Positions 43,765 through 54,230 of a stretch of 64,000 nucleotides of DNA are shown here, in pieces. Positions within the stretch are counted from its first letter, which is position 1; each line of letters starts with the position of its first letter. The translations under genes and the position numbers were made by a program. A model generated the notes under the pieces. The model searched no databases. It was not told where the DNA came from and was given only the letters and a program-made list of their open reading frames with translations. The DNA is taken from positions 2,418,001-2,482,000 of the forward strand of contig JANHCV010000001.1 in NCBI GenBank assembly GCA_025594325.1, written 5' to 3'. Origin of the DNA: Blastocladiella emersonii ATCC 22665 (Eukaryota > Blastocladiomycota > Blastocladiomycetes > Blastocladiales > Blastocladiaceae).

Positions 43765-44968
43765 CTAAGCCGACACCCCGCCCGCGAGAATCCGCTCCGC
43801 GAGCCTGACCGAGGTCGCGTCGATCCCGGCGTACGCGCTCGCGACGCTCTGCGCGACGCGGTGCACGTCGTCGCGGCGGGTCGCGGGGACTGCAGGGACC
43901 AGGGCCTCGAGGACGCGCAGGAACGCGTTGCGTGTCGCGGGCGGCGCGGCCGCGTCCGCGTTGCGCAGCTGCCGCAGGACCACCTCGACGAGCACCGCCA
44001 GGTCGTTGGTGAAGAAGAGCTGCGGGTGTAGCGCGACTAGGATGTACGTCGGTTTGAGGACCAGCAGCTGGGTTGCCGGGTCGTCTACGCAGGTCGCCGT
44101 TGTCAGATAGAGTGACGCGCCGAGTGAGGAGAACTAGCGTACCGCTCCGGTTGAGTACGTAGATGAGGTTCTCGACAAACGTGTGCGCGCCGGACGCCTG
44201 CGCGGCGAGCGCGCGCACCAGCGGCGTGTCGCACCCGCCGGCCGCTGCGAGCGCCTGCTCGTTGACGGCGAGCAGCAGCTGCGTCACGGCGTCGTTGAGC
44301 GGCTCGAGGTACTGCGCCCGGCTCGTCGTCTCGAGCGACTGCAGCAGCACGCGCACCGTCGCGTCGTCAACTACACTACATCGTCAGCGGGTCGCCGTGC
44401 CTTCGTGCACGCGCGAAGAAGACGTACCCTGCGCTTCAGGCACCTCCGCCAGCCGCGCGCTCCGCGCGATTGCGAACGCGAGCAGGACCGCCGGCACATC
44501 GAGCTCCGCGACGTCCGCGTCGAGTGCCGCCGTCCACCGCGGCGCGCGCAGCGCGATGTCCTGCATGATCCGCGGGAACAGCGGCGCGAACAAGCTCGCC
44601 GGCACCTCGCGCTCGGGCCCACTCATCTCATCGATCCGCGACAGGTCGCTGAGCGACAGCACGGCGTGGGCGCGGCGCAGGTCCGTCAGCGACGACGCGA
44701 GCAGGTAGAAGTGCGCGGCGATCGGAACACCTGGCGCGGCGTGTGAGGCGGCGCGGATGAGCGCTGCGGGGACGGTGGGGAGGGTGGCGGCGGGAATGTG
44801 TGAGGCGAGCTCGAGCGCCTCGTTCCACAGGCCGTCGAGCGGGACCGCGTCGTCGTCGTCGTCGTACGCGAGGGTTGAGGACACGACGCTCGCGCCGGAC
44901 TGGATCAGGCCCGTGACGAGCGACTCGAGCTCGGCGACGGTTGCATCTGACATGGTGGCGTCGTTCAT
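43765..44968 (-). CDS. LDB17/Dip1/SPIN90-like Arp2/3 activator
   Basis: Reverse-strand exons 44968-44428, 44370-44143 and 44084-43765 give 362 aa (a second ATG at 44953 is possible). The all-helical C-terminal half carries family landmarks: LEPLNDAVTQLLLAVNEQ, then FVENLIYVLNRS, then LFFTNDLAVLVEVVLRQLRN and FLRVLEALVPA. This resembles the SPIN90/Ldb17 leucine-rich domain. In fission yeast Dip1 activates Arp2/3 without a preformed filament, seeding branched networks at endocytic sites. No SH3 domain is present, as in fungal members. It is tail to tail with the PPC decarboxylase, 28 bp apart. Assignment rests on motif pattern. Confidence 0.7.
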
Positions 44969-45107
44969 TTCTTGTGTGGGGGTCGCAGAGAGGGAGAGCC
45001 GTCTGCGATCGGGGCCCGCTTGCAGGACCTCTCCGCCCTCTCCCACTTGCTGCCTCCGCAAGAGAACTCTATGTAGTTCAGAAAAGTCGCGGACGAGGCC
45101 ATGTATA

Positions 45108-46323
45108 TCAGGGGAAGGTGAGCATGATCTTTTTGCCAAGGAACCCGGACCCCGCGCTCGCGACGGCCTTGACGACGGCCTCCTCGTCGGCGGCGCTCGT
45201 GTCCTCGGGCAGCGACACCTCGGCAAACTCGGGCGTCACGATCTTGCCGTCCTCCATATCCTTGATCAGGTCGTCGAGCATCGCGCGGCGCGCAGCGGGC
45301 GGCGCGACCTTCTTCCACTTGGACATCCAGAACCCGCGCAGGCGCAGGTCGTTGAAGATGAACGAGGCCGTGGGCACCGTGATGGGCTCGCGCGACATGG
45401 CGCCGTAGCTGACCATGGTGCCGCCCGCCGACAGCGCGCGCGTCAGCTCGGTCGCCGACTTGCCGCCGACCGCATTCAGCGCCAGCTTCACCGTCCACTC
45501 GCCCCGGTGCGAGTGCAGCAGCGCGCGCAGTTCGCCCGTCCCGTCGCGCACCACGTGGTCGGCGCCGAGCGCCGTCAGCTTGGCCGCGAGCGCGTCGAAC
45601 TCGGGCCGGTCCCGCACCAGGTTCACGGTGCGCACCCCGCGCAGCTTCGCCAGCTGGATCACGTACTGCCCGACGGCCGAGTTGGCGGCGTTCTGCACCA
45701 CCACGTCGCCCGGCTGCAGCTCCCCAAAGTCGCGCAGCATCCGGTACGCCGTCGACGGGTTGACGCTGAGCGTCGCGGCGGCGGCCGCCGACAGTTTCCC
45801 GCGCCGCGCCGCGGGGACTACGCGGATCAGGTCCGCCGGCGCCACGACCGCGTCGCGCCGCCACGTCCCAAAGTTGCCGCCCGCTGGGATCACCCAGTCG
45901 CCGGGCGCGAGGTACGGCGAGGCGTCAATGGGTGAGGCGAGGTCCGCGTGCGTCTCGCGTGCCGCCGCGTCGCCTACCGACACGACCTCGGCCACGCCCT
46001 CGAACCCGGGCAGCAGCGCGCGCTCGCCCGAGCCCGCGAGCGTCGACGGTGCCAGGTCGACGGGGTACCGGCCCTGGATCGCGTTGATGTCGGACGGATT
46101 CACGGGCGCCGCGAGAAGCCGGACGTGCACCTTGGACGGGCCAAAGGCGGGCAGCGCGACTTTGCCGATCCTACACCGCTGTGGCGGTCAGGACGTTGTT
46201 GGGGAGGCGCAAGGGCGGTCCGACGCACTTGAGGACCGCGTCGGCGTTGCCGTAGCCCGTGGCGAACACGGCGGTGGTGGCGGTTGGGACCTTGGCGAGG
46301 GCCGTGCGTAGAGTTGATGCCAT
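45108..46323 (-). CDS. ETR1: Mitochondrial trans-2-enoyl-ACP/CoA reductase (ETR1/MECR), copy A
   Basis: Reverse-strand exons 46323-46229 and 46170-45108 give 385 aa. It is an NADPH-dependent MDR-family enzyme for the last step of mitochondrial fatty acid synthesis, needed for lipoate. The N-terminus MASTLRTALAKVPTATTAVF is basic and fits a presequence. The substrate motif VNPSDINAIQGRYP keeps the catalytic tyrosine, and the cofactor site is QNAANSAVGQYVIQLAK; TINVIRDRP-like NLVRDRPEFD follows. The end LRGFWMSKW and GKKIMLTFP is typical. A close relative follows at 46544-47746 in the same orientation; both end in G-KK-(I/V)-(M/L)LTFP. Confidence 0.92.
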
Positions 46324-46543
46324 GGTGTTGCGTTACGCTTCGTTACGTTGCTTGGTGGAGGGGTTGTTGGGGGAGAAGAAGCGGGCGGGCTCTCGACAGG
46401 GCGATGTTGATCAGCGAGCAAACGCGAATGACCGTCGCGCTCCTTCCAGCGCTCGCCCCCTCTTTCTCTCTCCCACGCCTGAGGCCGCACATGTAACAGA
46501 AGACTATGAAACAGATTTATGAACATGAACAGACTAGCAGCAC

Positions 46544-47746
46544 TCACGGGAACGTGAGGAGGACCTTTTTGCCGAGGAAGCTGCCGCCGGACGCGGAGAT
46601 GGCCTCGACGACCTCAGCGTCGGCCTCTGCGTCGGGCGCGTCGTGGAGGGGCACCTCGACGGCGTCGGCGGCCTGCAGCGTGCCCTCCTCGAACCAGCGC
46701 ACGAGGTCGTCGAGCATGGCGCGCGACGCCTCGGGCGACGCCGTCTTCTGCCACTTGGACATCCAGAACCCGCGCAGCGTCACGTCCTTGAAGATGAAGG
46801 CGGTCGCGGGCACCGTGATGGGCGCGGGGGTCATGGCGCCGTAGCTGACGAGCGTGCCACCGTTGGACAGCGCGCCGATGAGTGCACCCGCCGACGCGCC
46901 GCCCACCGTGTTGAGCGCGAGCTTGATGTTCCACTCCGGGTGCGCGGCGACCAGGTCCTTGAGCTCGTCGGTGCCGTCGCGCACCACGTAGTCGGCACCG
47001 AGCGCCGTGAGCTTGGCGGCCAGCGCGTCGAACTCGGGCCGGTCGCGGATCACGTTGATGGTGCGGAACCCGCGCAGCTTGGCGATCTGGATCGCGTACT
47101 GCCCGACGGCCGAGTTGGCGCCGTTCTGCACCAAAAAGTCGCCGGGCTGCAGCCCGTTGTCGCTGACCATGCGGTACGCCGTCGGCGGGTTGACGTTGAG
47201 CGTCGCGGCCGCCGCCACCGACAGCTGGCGGTCGGCCTTGGCGCGGTCGCTGCGGTGCGCCGCGGGCACCACGCGGATCAGGTCCTTGGGCTCGACGACC
47301 GCCTCGCGCCGCCACGTCCCGAACCCGCCGCGCGGGATCACCCAGTCGCCGGGAGCGAGGTACGGCGACGCGTCGGAGGGCGACGCGAGGTGCGGGTGCG
47401 TCACCTTGCCGGCGGCCGCGCCCACGGCCACGACCTCGGCCACGCCCTCGAAGCCCGGGATCAGCGCCAGGTCCGCCTCGGTGCCGGCCACGGTCGTGCG
47501 GTGCATGGGGGAGGGGTACGTCCCGACCACGGCCAGCGTGTCCGAGGGGTTGACCGACGCGCCCACGAGACGGATCAGGACCTTGTCCTCGGTGAAGGCG
47601 GGCAGGTCCACGTCGCCGACCTGCAGGACCTCGGCGCACGGCCCGTTCTTGGGCGCGTACACGGCGCGCGTCGTCTTGGGGACGGCGACCAGGGCCGCGG
47701 CCACGACGGCGGGCGCCGCGGCGGTCGAGTCGGTGTGGTGGGTCAT
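46544..47746 (-). CDS. ETR1/MECR-like enoyl reductase, tandem copy B
   Basis: Single exon, 400 aa from the ATG at 47746; an upstream in-frame ATG at 47806 would add 20 residues. It aligns with copy A throughout: PGFEGVAEVVAVG, YLAPGDWVIPRGGFGTWRREAVV, GANSAVGQYAIQIAKLRG, VIRDRPEFDALAAKLTALGAD, LRGFWMSKW. The catalytic tyrosine context is VNPSDTLAVVGTYP, so the tyrosine stays but the INAIQG segment has changed. The N-terminus (MTHHTDSTAAAPAVVAAALVAVPKTTRAVY) is less clearly a presequence. No intron, whereas copy A has one. Probably a tandem duplicate with altered substrate or location. Confidence 0.85.
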   Translation of the reverse strand: MTHHTDSTAAAPAVVAAALVAVPKTTRAVYAPKNGPCAEVLQVGDVDLPAFTEDKVLIRLVGASVNPSDTLAVVGTYPSPMHRTTVAGTEADLALIPGFEGVAEVVAVGAAAGKVTHPHLASPSDASPYLAPGDWVIPRGGFGTWRREAVVEPKDLIRVVPAAHRSDRAKADRQLSVAAAATLNVNPPTAYRMVSDNGLQPGDFLVQNGANSAVGQYAIQIAKLRGFRTINVIRDRPEFDALAAKLTALGADYVVRDGTDELKDLVAAHPEWNIKLALNTVGGASAGALIGALSNGGTLVSYGAMTPAPITVPATAFIFKDVTLRGFWMSKWQKTASPEASRAMLDDLVRWFEEGTLQAADAVEVPLHDAPDAEADAEVVEAISASGGSFLGKKVLLTFP

Positions 47747-47933
47747 CTTGAAGAGGGGAGCTCGGAGTACGTGAGGGTGCAGTGAAGGGCACGAGTTGAA
47801 GTACATGGGGTGGTCGGCAGCAGTGGGGTCGGTGGCCGCGGCCGCGCTTTATACTCTTCCCGCGCCGACCTCGGCTCTCAACCTCTCCGCGACTCGGCAC
47901 TCGCTGCAACGTAATTCATTACTCAACACCCTC

Positions 47934-49841
47934 ATGGAACCCCGGTTTTTCCGGCCCGCTGCATCCGGCCCGCGGCTCGATGATGACCTGGCGAAAGCGC
48001 TCGGCGGCGCGCGGCCGGCCGGCGCCGGGGCCGAGGATTACCTCAGCTTCACCCTGGCGTGCCCCGCCCGCTGCGCCAAGCGCCTCGCCACCGCCGTCCC
48101 CGCCGCCCTCGCGGAACTCGCGGCTGGCCATGTCTGGGCCCGCGACGCGCTGACAATCCGCGCTGACCAAGTGCCTGCCGCGACTCCCGGGGACGACGAC
48201 GTCACCGCCGTCGTGGTGCTCGTGTCCGGCACCCTGCGCGTCGGCGAGTGCATCGACGACGAGTGGTTCGCCGTTTGGGCCCTGCGCGCGCTGACGGCGC
48301 GGTTCGCGCCCGACCTCGCGGCGCGCGTCGAGGACGCCGACGGTGACCCCGTCCTCATCGAGGCCGCCGACCATCTCCCGCGGTGGGTCCGACCCGAGAC
48401 CGCCGAGTTTCGCGCGTGGTGGGTCGCCGGACAGTTGCGCCTGGTCCCGCTGGGTGTGGAAGTCGCGTCGCTGATTGACGGCGCGCGGGCCGCGCTCGAC
48501 CTCGTTGCGCGGGACGGTGAGGGGGCGGCGGTCGCCCCGCCCGCGGTTGTCACGCATATCGACGCGGTCCTCGCCGTACACGCACACTCGCACCTGCTCG
48601 ACCGCTTGCAGACCTCGCCCCCGCTGCCGGACCTCCCCGAACTCGCGTCCCTCCCCACCCCCCTGACCCGCCCGCTTCCGAGCACGCGCGTACACTTGAC
48701 CGCGGCCTACCTCCCACCGCGCGCCGCTCTGCTGCTCTCGCAATCCCCGCCCCTCGCCGCCGCCGCCGTCGCCGCCGTGTACGCGCGCGACCCCGTCGCG
48801 ATGCGCGCCGCGCGCAGCATGGCGACGCTCGACCCGGACTGGGACACGGCGGGGCGGTGGACCCGCGCGGTCCTCCCGCTCACGCGGTTCCTGTACGCGC
48901 AGCTGAGCGCGACGCGCGTCGCGCCGGTCCCGCCCGCGATCACGAGACGGTTTCCCGCTCACGTCGCTGCTGCGTCCCCCGAAAGTGCGGGTACGGGGGA
49001 GGAGCGCGAGTACCACGCGGGCGCGAAGCTCGCGCTCGGCCTCGAGATGCTCGCACGCGACGCGGCGCTCGCGGCCGCGGTGCTCGGCGAGACACGTGCG
49101 GCGGAGGTGCCCGCGCTTGTCGCGGCGGCGATCGCTGCGTATGACCCCGCCGTGGCGGTGCCGAGCGACGCGCGGCAGGCCGACGACGACGCGTGGATGA
49201 CGCTCGACGAGGCGGATCTCGCGCGGTGGGGCGTCAAGTCGACGGAGGCCAAGGGCGGCGACGGCAAGGAGGTGGATCTCGCGGAGATCACGCGCTCGCT
49301 CAACGCGTTCGCCGCGGGCGAGAGCGGGGTCGACGGGATCGCGGTCGGCGAGGAGGAGGATGAGGACGAGGAGCCGCCGGCCAAGCAGGCGGTCCCCGCG
49401 CCGTTCGCCAAGGGCTCGCGGTTCGCCGTCCCTGACGACTCGAGCTCCGACGAAGACGACGACTCGGACGCGAGCAGCGACGACGACGAGCAGCCCTCGC
49501 TGTTCAGCGTGGCCAAGTTCAACGCGCTATTCGAGCCCAAGCAGCAACGCCCCGCCGCCGCCGTCGAGTCAAACTCGGACGAGGAGGAAGAGGAGGACCC
49601 GCTGGCGGCCGCGTTTGAGGAGATGCTCAAGCAGGGCGACGCGTCGGGCGAGGGCACCGAGGTGGGCGACGAGGTCGAGTCGCTCAAGCACCTGCTCAGC
49701 AGCCTGCAGTCGCAGGACGGCGCGGCGGGGCCCGGGTCGAGTCTGCTCGCGCACCTCGGGGTGCCGTGGATCCCGGGCAACTCGGATGGGCCGGCGGCGG
49801 CGGCGGCGGCGTTCGGTGGGCCGGATTCAGACGATGAGTGA
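47934..49841 (+). CDS. SGT1/ecdysoneless (ECD) family protein
   Basis: Single exon. I take the ATG at 47934 (MEPRFFRPAAS) as start because the upstream extension overlaps the divergent ETR1 copy B promoter; it gives 635 aa. ECD hallmarks are DDEWFAVWALRALTARF followed by ARVEDADGDPVLIEAADHLPRWVRPETAEFR, then RLVPLGVEV. The C-terminal third has three acidic clusters with SSSDEDDDSDASSDDDE, and ends in SLLAHLGVPWIPGNSD. ECD relatives act in transcription and in U5 snRNP/PRPF8-linked splicing. This is unrelated to the kinetochore co-chaperone also called SGT1. Confidence 0.88.
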   Translation: MEPRFFRPAASGPRLDDDLAKALGGARPAGAGAEDYLSFTLACPARCAKRLATAVPAALAELAAGHVWARDALTIRADQVPAATPGDDDVTAVVVLVSGTLRVGECIDDEWFAVWALRALTARFAPDLAARVEDADGDPVLIEAADHLPRWVRPETAEFRAWWVAGQLRLVPLGVEVASLIDGARAALDLVARDGEGAAVAPPAVVTHIDAVLAVHAHSHLLDRLQTSPPLPDLPELASLPTPLTRPLPSTRVHLTAAYLPPRAALLLSQSPPLAAAAVAAVYARDPVAMRAARSMATLDPDWDTAGRWTRAVLPLTRFLYAQLSATRVAPVPPAITRRFPAHVAAASPESAGTGEEREYHAGAKLALGLEMLARDAALAAAVLGETRAAEVPALVAAAIAAYDPAVAVPSDARQADDDAWMTLDEADLARWGVKSTEAKGGDGKEVDLAEITRSLNAFAAGESGVDGIAVGEEEDEDEEPPAKQAVPAPFAKGSRFAVPDDSSSDEDDDSDASSDDDEQPSLFSVAKFNALFEPKQQRPAAAVESNSDEEEEEDPLAAAFEEMLKQGDASGEGTEVGDEVESLKHLLSSLQSQDGAAGPGSSLLAHLGVPWIPGNSDGPAAAAAAFGGPDSDDE

Positions 49842-49900
49842 GCGAGTAATAGATACTAGTGTAATTCGAATGCATGGTACAGGTCCTCGACAAAGAGAGT

Positions 49901-50956
49901 TTACTTGAAGACGGCGGCGAGCGGGTCCGATGGCAACTGGACCGTCTTGGCCTTCTCGACCTTGGTCACCTTCTTGGCTTCCTTTGACGCGTACTTGTCC
50001 TGGGCCTCGGCGCGCTGGGCGCGGCGTACGGCGGCGGGGGTCAGGTAGTCCGAGTTTTCCCACAGGCCGAGGCCGCCAAACGAGCCCTGGAACAGCTTGA
50101 TCGGGTTGAGGACGAAGCGCGGGCCGACCTCGTTGAGGGCCACGTCGGTGGCGTTCGAGTTGGGCTTGAACAGGGTGCCGGCGGGGGACGACTCGGTGAG
50201 CTGGAAGTTGCGGACCCACACCTTGCCGTCGGCCCACGCGAACATGAGGACGTGGTCGAAGAAGGGCTTAGACCGGCGGTTGGCGCGCGGCACGTTGAAG
50301 GTCTGCTTGAGCAGCTCCTTGATGACCAGGGTGTGGGGCGCGGCGTCGAAGCTGGCGTCAAACGACAGGATCGGGCGCGAGCCCTTGAGGTGGTTGCCCG
50401 TCATGTTGAGCTCGTCCATGGTGTGCACGTTGAGGACCTCGAACTTGACCGAGGGCCCGTTGGGCGCGTGCGACAGCCACATGTACAGGTCGGTGCCGCG
50501 GCGCGACTCGAGGTACATGACCTTGTTGCAGTTGGTCAGCTCGGCCACCTCGTTGAGCGTCGACAGGTTCTTCTTCTGGTCCAGCTTGTTCTCCTTCTTG
50601 GAGTGCGGCAGCAGCGCGATCAGGTCCGTCATCAGGTGGCGCTGGCGCTGGTTGGTCCCGCGCGACGAGCACACGAGCACGCGCTGCTTGACGCGCTGCG
50701 TGATGGTGCGCGCGTCCTCCTCCTCCTCCTCGTCGTCGTCGCCGGACGCCTCGGCGTCCTCCTCCTCGCCATCAACCTCCATGTCCTCCTCGTCCTCGTC
50801 GCCCTCCTCGGCATCGCTGGCGTCCTCGTTCTCGGCCATCTCGGCGGCAATGGCGCGCATCAGGAGCGCCTTCTTGCCGCCGGCGTTGGTGAAGCCGTCC
50901 ATCTCGTCGTCCGAGGCCACGTCGGAGGCAGAGTCGTAGAGGTCCTTCTCGGTCAT
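49901..50956 (-). CDS. BRX1: Ribosome biogenesis protein BRX1
   Basis: Single-exon 351-aa Brix-domain protein. A highly acidic N-terminus (residues 1-85, DEDEEDMEVDGEEEDAE) precedes the Brix domain, which begins VKQRVLVCSSRGTNQRQRHLM, continues KKENKLDQKKNLSTLNEVAEL, NHLKGSRPILSFDASFD and ends GPRFVLNPIKLFQGSFGG. BRX1 works with EBP2 in nucleolar 60S assembly. It is tail to tail with ECD, 59 bp apart. Length and domain layout are normal for fungi. Confidence 0.96.
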   Translation of the reverse strand: MTEKDLYDSASDVASDDEMDGFTNAGGKKALLMRAIAAEMAENEDASDAEEGDEDEEDMEVDGEEEDAEASGDDDEEEEEDARTITQRVKQRVLVCSSRGTNQRQRHLMTDLIALLPHSKKENKLDQKKNLSTLNEVAELTNCNKVMYLESRRGTDLYMWLSHAPNGPSVKFEVLNVHTMDELNMTGNHLKGSRPILSFDASFDAAPHTLVIKELLKQTFNVPRANRRSKPFFDHVLMFAWADGKVWVRNFQLTESSPAGTLFKPNSNATDVALNEVGPRFVLNPIKLFQGSFGGLGLWENSDYLTPAAVRRAQRAEAQDKYASKEAKKVTKVEKAKTVQLPSDPLAAVFK

Positions 50957-51371
50957 GGCGTGGTGTGTTGATGCGTAGCGTTACGTCGTCGTGGTGTGTT
51001 TGCGCGTAACAGGATCACCCTCGGGTCGCTGATTCCTCGGCCACGGGACGCGCGCGAGCAGCACGCGCCACGAAGGGGAGAGCGTCTCTGCTCGCGTGGG
51101 GTCGGGTGACCCGTTGCCACCCCGAAACCGCGCGCAGCGCCCGGTCAGCCCGGCGCACGTGGCTGGGTAAACTGAGGCTGCAGCGGCGCGAGACGTTTTT
51201 CGTCCCTTCTCTCCCGCTTTCCGCATCACTGTATCCCACGTCGCGTCACCCTTACACGGATCCGCACCCCCGAGATCTGCGCGCGCAGCTTCAAGAACCA
51301 GGAAACCCGCGCTGCTGCTTGGCCACCTGCTACTGCGCCCGCTGCTGGCCTCACGAAAACCCACGACGAGG
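50957..51371. promoter_or_regulatory. Divergent promoter between BRX1 and the USP gene
   Basis: 415 bp with no gene. No RNA or repeated element is recognised. Confidence 0.4.
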
Positions 51372-54034
51372 ATGACGGAGGCCACGCAGTCCGTGTCGGC
51401 GCTGCTCTCGAGCAAGCGCCAGGCGAGCTGCCCGTTCGCCGAGCCGCTCGTGTTCAAGGAGTCCAAGCCGATTGGCACCAAGCCGACGGCGTCCGCCGCT
51501 GCGGGCAAGACCGCCGGCGCGGCCACGGCCAAGGAGGGCAGCGCGTCGGGCAAGCCCGAGAACGCCGACGACGGGCAGCCGATCCCGGCGCGCGTGCTGT
51601 TCCCCAAGGCCGACCTGCAGCTGCAGCACGCGGTCGCGGCGCGCGCCGGGTCGGGCCTGCAGAACCTCGGCAACTCGTGCTACTGCAACTCGACGCTGCA
51701 GGCGCTGCTGTCGCTGCCGCCGCTCGTCAACCTGTTCCGGTCCAAGGCGCACTCGGCGTCATGTACGTTGCGCTTTCGGGGATTCGGTGGTGGTGGAACG
51801 GCGGACTGATCCCTGAGCTCGCCTCTTGCGAACTGCATCGCGCGCTTGTGCCCACCCTGCAGGCCAAGTCCGCGATTGCTACTTTTGCATCCTCCAGGAG
51901 GTGCACAAGGCCATGAACGCGGGCGCCCGCTCGATCCTGCCCAAGCAGATCCTCAAGCGCATGCCGAGTACGTTTCCGGCGGACCTCGACGCGGCGCGGG
52001 ACACTCGCTAACGCGCGCCCCTCCTCATCCTGAACAGAGATCGGCCGCGAGTTCTCGCCGTACCACCAGGCCGACGCGCACGAGTTCCTGTGCAAGCTGC
52101 TCGAGAAGGTGGAGACGAGCCTGCAGGCGCCGTTCAAGGCGCAGCAGCTCGACTACGCGTCGCGCCACACCACGGCGCTGCACCAGATCCTCGGCGGGTG
52201 GACGCAGTCCGAGGTCAAGTGCGCGCGGTGCCCGTACTCGAGCAAGACGTTCATGCTCGAGCTGTCGGCGGCGCTCGAGATACCCGCGGGCGTCGACTCG
52301 CTCGCCAAGGCGCTGCGCAAGTACACGACGCCCGAGGTGCTGTGCACGGGCAACGAGTGGAAGTGCGACGGGTGCGGCAAGATGGTCAACGCGTCCAAGC
52401 GCATGACCTTCCACCAGGCGCCCGTCGCCCTGTGCGTCCAGCTCAAGCGCTTCGCCTACTCGCCGCGCGGCGGCCGCGTCAAGATCAACAAGCCCGTCGC
52501 CTTCGACGCCACCCTCGACCTCACCCCGCACATGACCCACGCCAAGCCCGCCGCCGCGACGGGCCGCCGCGTCACCTACAACCTCCAGTCGGTCATTGTC
52601 CACGCCGGCAGCGCCCACGGCGGGCACTACTACGCGTACGTCAAGGCCGCCAACGGCGTCTGGTTCGAGATGAACGACGAGCGCGTCTCCCAGGTCTCGC
52701 TCAACACGGTCCTCGCCGCCAACGCCTACGTCCTCATGTACTCGGTCGACAAGATTGAGATGACCGAGCGCGGGTACCTCCTCGCCGGTGGCTCGGGCAG
52801 TGCGGTCGCTGCCGCTAAGAAGGTGCCCCGCGCCATGCAGCAGCCGACCCCGCCACCCTCGCTCGCGTCGTCGCCCGAGCGCCGCCCGCCCACCCCGGCG
52901 AACGCCGAGGACGACGAGGATGACCTCGAGGCCGAGCCCGTCCCGCTCACCAAAAAGGAGCGAAAGCGCCTGCTCAAGCAACAGAAGCTCAAGTCCGCCG
53001 CCGCTGCGGCTGCTGCCGCCGAGGAGGACGAGGAGGAGAAGCCCACCGAGACCCCCGCACCTGCCGCCCCGCTGTCCAAGGCCGAGCTGCGCAAGCTCAA
53101 GAAGGAGCGCGCTGCCGCTGCCACCCGCGAGTCGGCCGCCGCGCTCGAGGACCTCGAGGACCCGGCTGCGGGCCTGCGCAAGGTCAAGGCCAAGGTCATC
53201 GGCAAGACGGTGGGCGCGACGACCAAGATCGTCAAGTCGTCCAAGCTCAAGCTCGTGTTCCGCACCTCGTCGTCCAGCGAGTCGGCGCCGGCTTCGGCGG
53301 ATGCTGCTGCATCGACTGACGTCGAGATGGTCGACCCCGAGCCGGAGCCGGAGCGGCCCACGCTCGCCCAGCTTATTGCGCCCGGCGCCACGCAGCAGCA
53401 GCTCCGCGACGCGCCGCCCACGCCGCCGTCCGAGACCGAGCAGGAGAAGCCGGCGCCGGCCGTGGCCGCGTACGAGCGGTACCCGGCGCCCGCGACGCAG
53501 GCGGCGCAGATCGAGCACCTCATGTCGTTCGCCGCGGGCAAGCCGCAGCGCAAGACACTGGTCGCCTTCGACGCCAAGGAGGCCGCCACCACCATCGTCC
53601 CCGGCTGGTCGCTCGACACCTCCTCCGTCGCGACCGCCGGCACCGACCGCGCGGCGCTCGAGGCGCGGTACGCCAAGTCGTACCTCGAGGACGTGGCGGC
53701 GCGCGAGCACAAGGCGGCGACCAAGCGCAAGCGGCCGTCCAACTACGACGCCGACTACGACCGCGGCAAGGGCAAGAAGCTCAAGGAGAACGCCAAGGCC
53801 CGCGACGACGCGTTCCGGTCCGCCGGCGGACACCGCGAAAAGTTCCAGGCCGCGTTCCAGCAGATCCGCGACGGCAAGGTGCCCTCCGACTCCGTCGACC
53901 GCGAGCTCCGCACGCAGCAGCACCAGCGCGGCGGGCGCGGCGGGTTCGGCGGCGGTGGCCGTGGCGGGCGTGGTGGACGTGGAGGAGGCCGTGGTGGCGG
54001 TCGTGGTGGTCGTGGCGGGAAGCCAAGGTGGTGA
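51372..54034 (+). CDS. Ubiquitin-specific protease, USP36/UBP10-like, with RGG tail
   Basis: Exons 51372-51762, 51863-51967 and 52038-54034 give 830 aa. The USP catalytic core is about residues 95-400: cysteine box GLQNLGNSCYCNSTLQALL with nucleophile C103, and histidine box HAGSAHGGHYYAYVK with H362. Zinc ligands lie in CARCPYSSKTFM and CDGCGKM. After the core come Ala/Glu/Lys-rich coiled segments with KKERKRLLKQQKLK, a basic patch ATKRKRPSNYDADYDRGKGKK, and a terminal glycine-arginine tail of about 40 residues (RGGRGG repeats). Basic and RGG tails suit a nucleolar, RNA-associated enzyme, as USP36 and yeast Ubp10 are; localisation is inferred. Intron 1 is 100 bp, longer than most here. Confidence 0.92.
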
Positions 54035-54230
54035 GCAGCGCCGCGGCGGCGAATGCGGTAGAGTTGTGTGCTCGCTCAGCTCAAACTATAGTAGTTCAAT
54101 ACAGTTATTTATCTCGTTGCCAAGATGCGCAAGCAGAAGGGAAATGTGTTAACAGAGGGGAATGAAGGTCACTGTGAGTATCAACAAGTCGGCTGAGCGA
54201 ATCCAAAGCAGTTTCGCGCGACGCAACGGC

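Noticed and set aside
47796-47933. Earlier start for ECD
   Set aside because: Would overlap the 5' end of the divergent ETR1 copy B. The family-like part begins after the ATG at 47934.
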